Part shown: positions 1 to 4,999 of the stretch, piece by piece
Layout: every line of letters begins with the position of its first letter
How positions within the stretch are numbered: position 1 is the stretch's first letter
Program-made: the position numbers and the translations under genes
Notes under the pieces: model-generated
Told to the model about the DNA's origin: nothing
The model's database searches: none
What the model saw: only the letters and a program-made list of their open reading frames with translations
Origin: Pseudomonadota bacterium
GTDB lineage: Bacteria; Pseudomonadota; Alphaproteobacteria; Sphingomonadales; Sphingomonadaceae
DNA: 9,516 nt
NCBI GenBank assembly: GCA_023436615.1
Contig: JAEZIO010000064.1
Coordinates: forward strand, 1 to 9,516
Direction: 5' to 3'

Positions 1-657
1 GTGGCACAGTCGGCGGCACTGCTGCCGCCGCCAGTGCCGAAGCCCGATCCGCGGCCGTTTCCATGCCCGTTGCGCTTCTGCCCGTTCCCGATCCCGCCGG
101 GAGGCGCCGCTCTCCAGCTCCAGGGCGACGGCGGAACGGCGATCGAGGTCGAATCCTTCTCCTGGGGCGCGGCCGGCGATCGGCCCCCGGTCTCCGGCAC
201 CGCCGACCCGCAGGAGGGCGGCCAGTTCGCTCGGCAGGTCTACACGTCGGATCCGCAGGAAGGCGGCGAAGTCGCCGCTGCCGGCAGGAAGGCCGGCAGC
301 AGCCAGCAGAAGTATCCGACGCGCTCGCCCCGCGGCGAGCCGTTGAAGCCCGCTTTGTCGATCGAGCATGAGGTCACCAGCCCCCGCGACATCGCCAGCG
401 GCCAGGCCGAGGGCAAGCGCCAGCATCGGCCGATCGCGATGGAGCGCGGGAGCCTGTTCGTGACCGTTCCGGAGGGCCTATGCGTCGCCGGCGCGCGCTA
501 CCCGAGCGTGGTCCTGCGAACCGAAAGCGAAGCCTATACGCTGAGCGACGTCAGCGTCGCTGCATGCGAAAGCGTCGCGACCGCCAAGGGCAGGAAGGAC
601 AAGGCGAAGCTCGATTATATGGTCGTGAAGATGGAGAGCGTGCTGATCAGCGGCTGA
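1..657 (+). CDS. Hcp-like (type VI tube fold) domain protein, 5' end outside window
   Basis: The frame is open from the first base to a TGA at 655-657. The GTG at position 1 may be an internal codon, so the gene is treated as 5'-partial. The visible 218 residues start with a proline-rich stretch (to about residue 35). A short beta-type segment containing IEVESFSWGA (about 48-57) follows, then a linker, then TSPRDIASGQAEGKRQHRPI (about 126-145), and a C-terminal segment ending KLDYMVVKMESVLISG. The SFSWG and SPRD.ASG.A.GKR.H.P signatures resemble Hcp-family tube proteins (DUF796 fold), which form the type VI secretion inner tube or related tail-tube-like structures. That link is by motif memory only. 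No other type VI gene is visible, so secretion function is not supported by context. Oddities are the proline-rich front and a DPQEGG hexapeptide occurring twice (about residues 69-74 and 84-89). It converges on the 682-858 gene with 24 bases between the two stops. Confidence 0.5.
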   Translation: MAQSAALLPPPVPKPDPRPFPCPLRFCPFPIPPGGAALQLQGDGGTAIEVESFSWGAAGDRPPVSGTADPQEGGQFARQVYTSDPQEGGEVAAAGRKAGSSQQKYPTRSPRGEPLKPALSIEHEVTSPRDIASGQAEGKRQHRPIAMERGSLFVTVPEGLCVAGARYPSVVLRTESEAYTLSDVSVAACESVATAKGRKDKAKLDYMVVKMESVLISG

Positions 658-681
658 GGCTCCGCGCCGGTGCCCGCGTGG

Positions 682-858
682 CTAGTGCCGCTGGCCTTGC
701 TCGGGCGCCTGGAGCTCCTCGTCAGCCGTGTCGATAGCGCGCAGCAGCTCCTGGAACGTCGGCGCCTCCTCGACGGGCCACACGCGGTCGAACGCAGGCC
801 CGAGGATGTTGAGGTCCCGGCGCGTCAGCAGCCCGATGGCGACGATACGTTCGGTCAT
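682..858 (-). CDS. Small conserved-looking protein of unknown function (58 aa)
   Basis: This short minus-strand frame begins at tandem ATG codons (859-861 and 856-858) and ends with TAG at 682-684. The product is 58 residues, starting MTERIVAIGLLTRRDLNILG and containing a central WPVEEAPTFQELLRAID, with a charged C-terminus. There is no signal peptide, membrane segment or cysteine, so a small cytosolic alpha/beta protein is the simplest reading. I recall similar MTE..VAVGLLT...WPVEEAP.F..LL.AID proteins in sphingomonads without assigned function, and no function is claimed. The reading frame is open much further upstream (to 1038), but that part is arginine-rich shadow of sodC. No convincing Shine-Dalgarno sequence precedes either ATG. 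The second ATG is chosen because MTE starts look typical. Confidence 0.6.
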   Translation of the reverse strand: MTERIVAIGLLTRRDLNILGPAFDRVWPVEEAPTFQELLRAIDTADEELQAPEQGQRH

Positions 859-883
859 CATGCGGTCATTAACGCTAATAAGT

Positions 884-901
884 GGCTGACGTGCCTGACG
901 T
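884..901. repeat. Tandem 9-bp near repeat upstream of the small protein gene
   Basis: GGCTGACGT (884-892) is followed directly by GCCTGACGT (893-901), matching in 8 of 9 positions. It lies about 25-40 bases upstream of the small protein's start, where a regulator could bind. This is a weak signal with no clear promoter hexamers beside it, and it could be chance. Confidence 0.25.
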
Positions 902-970
902 TTCGGCTGAGGATCGATTTCCGGCCGATTTCCCGGGCTGCGGCAAGGGCGATCCGCTGACTGCGGGCGC

Positions 971-1486
971 CTAGCGCGCCGGCGCCAGCACCGCGCAGGC
1001 GATCCGCCCGCCGCTGTTGCCGGACGGGTCGGTGACATAATCGTCGGGGCCTGCGTGGACGACGAGCGCCGAGCCGTCCGCGTCGCCCAGCTCCACCATG
1101 CTTGCGTGCGCGAGCACCAGCGTTTCTCGAAGCACGCCGCTCGTCGATACCGTGACGTTGGGAAGATCGCCCGCGTGCGGCCCCGCCGGGTTGTTCAGCC
1201 CGTGCTTGCGCATAGCGGGGTTCCAGTGGCTTCCGGCGCTTTCGAACTTGGGCGCGTCGCAACGGCCGACCGCGTGCACGTGAACTCCGTGGAGTCCGTG
1301 CGGAAGGCCTGCGGCGCTGATCCGAAGCGTGACGCCGCCCGACGTCTGGGCTGCGGACACGGTCCCGATCGCCTGGCCGCTCGAGTTCACGAGCGTGACC
1401 GGCGGAGCCGCTACCGGAAGATCGATCGCGGCGCAGGCCGCGAGCGGTGCCGCCAATGCTGGAATGAGGATCTTGTGCATGTACAT
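971..1486 (-). CDS. sodC: Superoxide dismutase [Cu-Zn], periplasmic lipoprotein
   Basis: This enzyme converts superoxide to hydrogen peroxide and oxygen outside the cytoplasm. The 171-residue product has a short N-terminal signal with a lipobox (LAAC, Cys18), so it is probably lipid-anchored to a membrane facing the periplasm. The Cu-Zn SOD fold signatures are complete. Copper ligands are His69 and His71 (HVHAVGRCD), bridging His87 (SAGSHWNP) and His144 (VVHAGPDDY). Zinc ligands are His95, His104 and Asp107 (KHGLNNP, HAGDLPN). The structural disulfide pair would be Cys76 and Cys164 (GGRIACAVL). The start at 1486 is supported by GGAGG seven bases upstream, and a second in-frame ATG at 1480 is too far from it. 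A terminator at 1579-1611 separates it from the upstream outer-membrane gene, so it probably has its own promoter, but I could not identify one. Length and residues are normal for the family. Confidence 0.95.
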   Translation of the reverse strand: MYMHKILIPALAAPLAACAAIDLPVAAPPVTLVNSSGQAIGTVSAAQTSGGVTLRISAAGLPHGLHGVHVHAVGRCDAPKFESAGSHWNPAMRKHGLNNPAGPHAGDLPNVTVSTSGVLRETLVLAHASMVELGDADGSALVVHAGPDDYVTDPSGNSGGRIACAVLAPAR

Positions 1487-1578
1487 GTCTTCGCCTCCGG
1501 AAACTGCTGCTAGGGTCAGCTCGACGGTTCCTTAACGGCGGGCGGCGCTTCTGGCTCCTCTCGGCTGCAGCCGGCACG

Positions 1579-1611
1579 AAAAAACCGGCCCGGGACGCGT
1601 CCCGAGCCGGT
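1579..1611 (-). terminator. Rho-independent terminator of the downstream outer-membrane gene
   Basis: On the minus strand a GC-rich stem is followed by a run of six T (1584-1579). The stem runs 1584-1611: ACCGGC pairs with GCCGGT, there is one C/A mismatch, then CGGGAC pairs with GTCCCG around the centre. It lies 36 bases beyond the stop of the 1647-2495 gene. Confidence 0.85.
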
Positions 1612-1624
1612 CTTTTCTTCTTTC

Positions 1625-1640
1625 GCCGGACCGGTCCGGC
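1625..1640. repeat. Perfect 16-bp palindrome just after the stop codon
   Basis: GCCGGACCGGTCCGGC reads the same on both strands. It lies between the stop of the 1647-2495 gene and its terminator. The paralogous gene has the matching hairpin at 2684-2699, so the element is part of a duplicated 3' module. It may stabilise the mRNA 3' end, which is inference. Confidence 0.6.
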
Positions 1641-1646
1641 CGCCGC

Positions 1647-2495
1647 TTAGCCGCGTTCGGGAGCCGGAGGCGGCGGCGGAGGCGGAGGCGGAGGCGCCGG
1701 GCAAACTTCGGTCGCCAGGATCACCGTTCCGTCCGGGCAAGTCTGCGTCGCCGGAGGCGGCGGCGGAGGTGGCGGTGGCGGAGGCGGCGGAGGCGGTGGC
1801 GGAGCGAAATTGTAAATCAGGCTCAGCAGAAGGCTGTGCGAGCGCCAGCGGCCCCTGAGGTCGAACGGGATGGCGACCGGATTGTCACCGGCGTCGACAT
1901 GGTACTTCAAGTTGGGAACGTTGAAAAAGCGGTATTTCACGCCAAGGTCGAGCGTGGGCGTGATAGCGGTGCGAACGCCGCCGATCGCCTGCCAGGCGAT
2001 GCGCCCGCGCGTGCCGCTGAAGAACTTGTCGATCCCGGGGATGTCGAAGCTCTCTTTGACCCGGGCCGCGCCGATGCCGGCGCCGACATAGCCGCTCCAG
2101 CTGTCCTCGTCGCCGAAGTCCAGCAAGGCGTTGAGCATGACTGACAGAGCGCTGCTGTGCCCGTCTGCGTCGAAGTGCGCGCCAAAGCCGTTATGAGAGA
2201 TGAAGTTGCTGACCTCGACCTCGTCGACCGACGCACGCTTGTAGCCGAGTTCCGCCTCGAAGCGCAGCATGCCGAGATCGTATCCCGCGACGGCGTCGAT
2301 GTCCCAGCCGGGCTTGTGATCGAGAATATAGGCGCGGTCGATTTCGCCGACGATCGCATCGTTGTAATCGAACGCGCTGTCCTCGACGAGCATGCCGCCA
2401 GCCTCGAGACCAACGTAGAAGCTGTTGTCACGGGCAAGCGCTGGCGAAGCGAGCCCCGTCGTAGCCAGTGCGAGTGCCAATACGAGCTTGCGCAT
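1647..2495 (-). CDS. Outer-membrane beta-barrel protein with proline-rich tail, copy 1
   Basis: The 282-residue product starts with a classical signal peptide (MRKLVLALALATTGLASPALA, cut after ALA at about residue 21). About 205 residues of alternating hydrophobic and aromatic beta strands follow, such as FYVGLEAGGMLVED, GWDIDAVAGYDLG, ELGYKRAS, SGYVGAGIG, LDLGVKYRFF and SHSLLLSLIYNF. This fits a small OmpA-type barrel in the outer membrane. The C-terminus is 17 prolines, a loop with two cysteines (TCPDGTVILATEVCP), 10 more prolines and APERG. The peptidoglycan-binding OmpA domain that often follows a proline hinge is absent. GGGGA seven bases upstream supports the ATG at 2493-2495. It is a tandem paralogue of the 2706-3533 gene. 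The barrel strands are conserved, the inter-strand loops differ and the tail is identical. Its substrate or partner is unknown. Confidence 0.85.
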   Translation of the reverse strand: MRKLVLALALATTGLASPALARDNSFYVGLEAGGMLVEDSAFDYNDAIVGEIDRAYILDHKPGWDIDAVAGYDLGMLRFEAELGYKRASVDEVEVSNFISHNGFGAHFDADGHSSALSVMLNALLDFGDEDSWSGYVGAGIGAARVKESFDIPGIDKFFSGTRGRIAWQAIGGVRTAITPTLDLGVKYRFFNVPNLKYHVDAGDNPVAIPFDLRGRWRSHSLLLSLIYNFAPPPPPPPPPPPPPPPPPATQTCPDGTVILATEVCPAPPPPPPPPPPAPERG

Positions 2496-2537
2496 CTCTT
2501 CGTCCCCTGTCGCGACTCTGCAATCGAGCCGGACCGT

Positions 2538-2566
2538 ACATTATTTTAGGTCCGCTTTGGCTGCAA
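2538..2566 (-). promoter_or_regulatory. Possible sigma-70 promoter for outer-membrane gene copy 1
   Basis: On the minus strand TTGCAG (2566-2561) and TAATGT (2543-2538) are separated by 17 bases, in the most AT-rich part of the 210-bp gap. The TSS would fall about 35 bases before the start codon. The hexamer match is moderate. Confidence 0.4.
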
Positions 2567-2637
2567 TGAGCGCGAATGTTTGCAGCTGTGACTTCGAGGA
2601 CACAAGGCAGCTCGCGAGGGCACGCGTTTGGCGCACG

Positions 2638-2670
2638 AAAAACCGGCCCGGGAGCGAGTCCCGAGCCGGT
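2638..2670 (-). terminator. Rho-independent terminator of the upstream outer-membrane gene
   Basis: A minus-strand stem has outer arms ACCGGC/GCCGGT and inner arms CGGGA/TCCCG, with a short GCGAG-region loop, and is followed by five T (2642-2638). It is nearly the same as the terminator at 1579-1611, and the changes are mostly in the loop. It should end transcription of the 2706-3533 gene before copy 1. Confidence 0.85.
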
Positions 2671-2683
2671 CATTTCTTCTTTC

Positions 2684-2699
2684 GCCGGACTGATCCGGC
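2684..2699. repeat. Second 3' hairpin, counterpart of 1625-1640
   Basis: GCCGGA and TCCGGC flank a CTGA loop between the stop codon of the 2706-3533 gene and its terminator. The six-base arms are the same as at 1625-1640, while the loop differs. Confidence 0.55.
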
Positions 2700-2705
2700 C
2701 GTCGT

Positions 2706-3533
2706 TTAGCCGCGCTCTGGAGCGGGCGGCGGCGGCGGCGGAGGCGGCGGCGGAGCCGGGCACACCTCGGTCGCCAGGATCACCGTACCGTCCGGGCACG
2801 TCTGCGTCGCCGGAGGCGGCGGCGGAGGCGGAGGCGGCGGAGGCGGCGGGGGCGGCGGCGGAGCGAGGTTGTAAATCAGGCTCAGCAGAAGGCTGTGCGA
2901 CCGCCAGCGCGTCTTCACCGGGTCGAAATCGAAGGTCGACTTCAGGTTCGGAACGTTGAAGAAGCGGTACTTCACGCCGAGGTCGAGCGACGGCGTGATT
3001 GCCGTGCGGACGCCGGCCACGACCTGCCATGCAGGACGGGTGTCGGAGATTGGATCGGTGATGGCAATGCCAGTCACGTCGTCAACCGAGTAACGCGCTT
3101 GCGCGATACCGATACCCGGACCGACATAACCGCTCCAGGAATCCTCGTCACCGAAGTCGAGGAGGCCGTTCACCATGAACGAGAGCGCCCGCGCGCGACC
3201 GCTCGCGTCGACGTGCGCGCCAAATCCAAGGCCGGTCGGATCGGCAAGCTCGATTTCGTCCAGGCTGGCCCGCTTGTAGCCGAGCTCGCCCTCAACGCGG
3301 ATCATTCCGAAGTCGTACCCGGCGATGAGATCGACGTCCCAGCCCGGCTTGAAATTCAGAACTCGGAAGTTGTTCCTTACGAGATTGTCAGCGTCGTCGT
3401 AGCGATCGAGGCCTGCGTCCTCGACGAGCATGATGCCGCCTTCGACGCCAAAATAGGCACTGTGATCGCGGGCAAGTGCCGGCGTCGCCAGCGTGGTTGT
3501 CGCGAGCGCCACGGCGATGGCAAGCTTCCGCAT
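2706..3533 (-). CDS. Outer-membrane beta-barrel protein with proline-rich tail, copy 2
   Basis: The 275-residue product has a signal peptide (MRKLAIAVALATTTLATPALA), an OmpA-like barrel of about 200 residues, and the proline-rich tail. That tail is 17 prolines, TCPDGTVILATEVCP, 10 prolines and APERG, and it is residue-for-residue the same as in the 1647-2495 protein. Shared barrel segments include LDFGDEDSWSGYVG, GVRTAITP.LDLGVKYRFFN and WRSHSLLLSLIYN. The variable parts, for example around residues 45-60 and 145-170, are probably surface loops. The frame is open further upstream to 3608, but AAGGGGA about eight bases before 3531-3533 and the signal peptide fix the start there. It sits upstream of copy 1 on the same strand with a terminator between, so each gene is probably transcribed separately. 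No OmpA peptidoglycan domain is present. Function beyond the outer-membrane barrel is unknown. Confidence 0.85.
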   Translation of the reverse strand: MRKLAIAVALATTTLATPALARDHSAYFGVEGGIMLVEDAGLDRYDDADNLVRNNFRVLNFKPGWDVDLIAGYDFGMIRVEGELGYKRASLDEIELADPTGLGFGAHVDASGRARALSFMVNGLLDFGDEDSWSGYVGPGIGIAQARYSVDDVTGIAITDPISDTRPAWQVVAGVRTAITPSLDLGVKYRFFNVPNLKSTFDFDPVKTRWRSHSLLLSLIYNLAPPPPPPPPPPPPPPPPPATQTCPDGTVILATEVCPAPPPPPPPPPPAPERG

Positions 3534-3693
3534 AGAAAAGTCCCCTTTCAAACGCGTTCGGTGAACTGGTTGCGCCGATCTCTTATGAGAGGCCCTGTGG
3601 CTTCGCAACTGGCCTGTTGCGGCAGATGTTGCAGAAAAGCCTCAGTCACGCCCTTCAGGCCAAAGCAACCCATTGAACGCAAAGGGTTCTCGA

Positions 3694-4083
3694 TTATTCC
3701 GAGATAAGTCCATGTTGGCGCATCGCTGAGAGCAATGAACCGAGGGTCGCCCGGGCTTCAGCGTCAACGACCGCACCCCCTGACGGGTCCGCGACTGCGG
3801 GCGCGCGTGGTCCCAGAACGGGTTGCCCGTCGATCATGACCGTCGAAGCGCGCACGTTCCCGATTTCCCAGCCTTGCAAGCCGAAAGTCGCATTCGTGCC
3901 GGTCGACTTGACGAGCGCAGACAAGCCGGGAACGGGTGCCACGAACCGCCAGCCACCTGCCCCGAACGCCGCGAGATGGCTGGCGTGTTGCGCCCACTCG
4001 CCGGAGGGACTTGCCCCGACGATGTAGCAAGTCCCCGGCACAGGCTCGGCTGGCGGCACATCAAGCGGGGGCTGCTCGACAGC
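3694..4083 (-). pseudogene. C-terminal remnant of a DUF2793 phage/GTA tail-end protein
   Basis: This frame carries the typical C-terminal half of DUF2793 proteins. It contains PPAEPVPGTCYIVGASPSGEW, an AAFGAGGWRFVAPV tryptophan/phenylalanine block, DGQPVLGPRAPAVADPSGG and the ending DAEARATLGSLLSAMRQHGLI. The N-terminal 40 or so residues usual for the family are missing. Upstream of about 4083 the same frame only translates portal DNA out of frame, giving an arginine- and cysteine-rich stretch back to an ATG at 4138-4140. DUF2793 genes sit at the far end of GTA-like and prophage tail clusters after the host-specificity protein, which is from memory. Here it directly abuts the portal start, so a large internal deletion is inferred. 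It has no start of its own with a ribosome site that I can see, so it is probably untranslated or makes a nonfunctional peptide. Confidence 0.75.
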
Positions 4084-4444
4084 CGCCGCTGACGCGTTCC
4101 GGCCGCAACAGCGCCAGTTCGGCCGGCCTTTCGTCCGCATCGGTCAGCAGCTGCACATAGGCATTTCCGTTGAGTAGCAGCGCCGCGCCGATCCCCTCGA
4201 TCAGCTCCGGCGTCACAACCTTCGCAGCGTCCTCGCTTCCCTCGACCGCATCGATCGTAAGCGAGCCCAGCAGCCCCGCCACCAGCCGCACCGCCCGCTG
4301 CCCGACCGGGTTGTTGCGATAGACCTCGTCGAACTGCGCTTCGTAAGAACGCACAAATCCTTCGCCGCCGGACGCGCTGAGCCAGGCGGGCACGAGCGCC
4401 CGCACCGGCTCCGGCGCGCTCTTGCGGCCGAACCACCATGCCAT
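4061..4444 (-). pseudogene. Truncated HK97-type portal protein (N-terminal part only)
   Basis: The gene keeps a good start: ATG at 4442-4444, preceded by AAGGA six bases away. It encodes the familiar portal N-terminus MAWWFGRKSA, then SYEAQFDEVYRNNPVGQRAVRL, GIGAALLLNGNAYVQLL and ALLRPERVS at residues 111-119. Normal HK97/GTA portals run to about 380-420 residues and form the dodecameric ring through which DNA enters the capsid. This one loses similarity right after RPERVS at about 4088. Eight foreign residues follow before a TGA at 4061. The DNA beyond belongs to a DUF2793 gene in another frame. The missing regions include the clip, stem and crown, so it cannot assemble a portal. Its frame is otherwise clean, which suggests the deletion is fairly recent or that the peptide is tolerated. 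Confidence 0.8.
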
Positions 4445-4459
4445 GTTGTTTCCTTCGAA

Positions 4460-4525
4460 CTATCCCTCTCCCCTGCCCGGGAGAGGGTGGCCGCGTTCAG
4501 CGGCCCGGTGAGGGGCTATCCCTCT
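4460..4525. repeat. REP-like palindromic intergenic repeat, flanked by CTATCCCTCT
   Basis: Three hairpins lie in a row. CCCTCTCCC/GGGAGAGGG is at 4464-4472 with 4479-4487. GGCCGC/GCGGCC is at 4489-4494 with 4500-4505. GAGGG/CCCTC is at 4510-4514 with 4520-4524. The 10-mer CTATCCCTCT occurs at both ends in direct orientation (4460-4469 and 4516-4525). The design is like the short repeats rich in CCCTCTCCC that are scattered between genes in many proteobacteria. It separates the HEPN-like ORF from the portal remnant and supplies that ORF's stop codon. Confidence 0.65.
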
Positions 4526-4965
4526 ATTAGTAACCTTGCTCGCACCTTTTCCGCGACTTCCTTCAGCGTCGCCTGAAGCCGGTTCAGCTCGGAGGCTGCA
4601 CAGGCTTGAGGGTGATAGCGACTGACAAGATACTCCCGCGTCGCGGTGAGCGACTCAAGATGCACTGCAGTTCGCTTGCGGAGCACCAAGCCGTGGGACT
4701 GCGCCGATCTTAGCCTTTTCGACAGATTGTGCTGGTAGCTCCTTACCCGATCGTGCGGCTCGCCCACGCCCACGAGAAATGCGTTCAAGTACAGCTCGAC
4801 TGCGTGGATCGCCGTCAATCGATACGGTGCCCGACTGAGTGGTTTCCGACGGCGGCCAGCCGGCAGCAGCATCTCCGATGCCCTTCTGTACTCGTCAGCC
4901 AGCGCCACGAGCTCGCACGCCTGCAATGCTTCGCCAGGATAGAATTTCAGGCCTTCTGCGGACAT
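4516..4965 (-). CDS. HEPN-like small protein of unknown function between terminase and portal
   Basis: The 149-residue product has no signal peptide or membrane segment and looks mostly alpha-helical. The segment LTAIHAVELYLNAFLVGVGE (about 51-70), followed by RSYQHNLSKRL (75-85), resembles HEPN-domain proteins, where a helix of the type HA.EL.LKA.L is followed by a GHDL-like turn. Here His54, Glu57 and His79-Asn80-Leu81 would be the equivalents. A weak R-x5-H pattern (Arg73 to His79) might correspond to the HEPN RNase motif, but that is uncertain. The gene is not a standard member of a GTA cluster. By hand count the GC of 4561-4860 is about 62%, below the two terminase lines counted (65-70%). 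It ends inside the palindromic repeat, which encodes the last residues (E-G) and the TAG. The start at 4963-4965 has only a weak ribosome site, so Met32 remains possible. Confidence 0.55.
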   Translation of the reverse strand: MSAEGLKFYPGEALQACELVALADEYRRASEMLLPAGRRRKPLSRAPYRLTAIHAVELYLNAFLVGVGEPHDRVRSYQHNLSKRLRSAQSHGLVLRKRTAVHLESLTATREYLVSRYHPQACAASELNRLQATLKEVAEKVRARLLIEG

Positions 4966-4999
4966 TCGCTCGCATTAATGAAGGCCGGTAACGAACGCC

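Noticed and set aside
1520..1540. GGAAC motif upstream of sodC as an EcfG-type general stress promoter
   Set aside because: On the minus strand GGAAC is present, but no GTT lies at the required 16-17 base spacing; the nearest is about 22 bases away.
1650..1803. GGC/GGA triplet arrays that look like a satellite or CRISPR-like repeat (also 2709-2861)
   Set aside because: They are in-frame CCG/CCT/CCA proline codons of the two outer-membrane proteins, with no spacers.
3570..3610. Promoter TTGCGA ... CATAAG/TAAGAG upstream of outer-membrane gene copy 2
   Set aside because: The spacing is only 15 bases for the better -10 match, and the 17-base option matches three of six positions. It is too weak to annotate.
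4061..4140. Programmed frameshift between the portal and DUF2793 frames
   Set aside because: The two protein families are unrelated neighbours from opposite ends of a cluster, and no slippery heptamer is seen. A deletion junction explains the overlap better.
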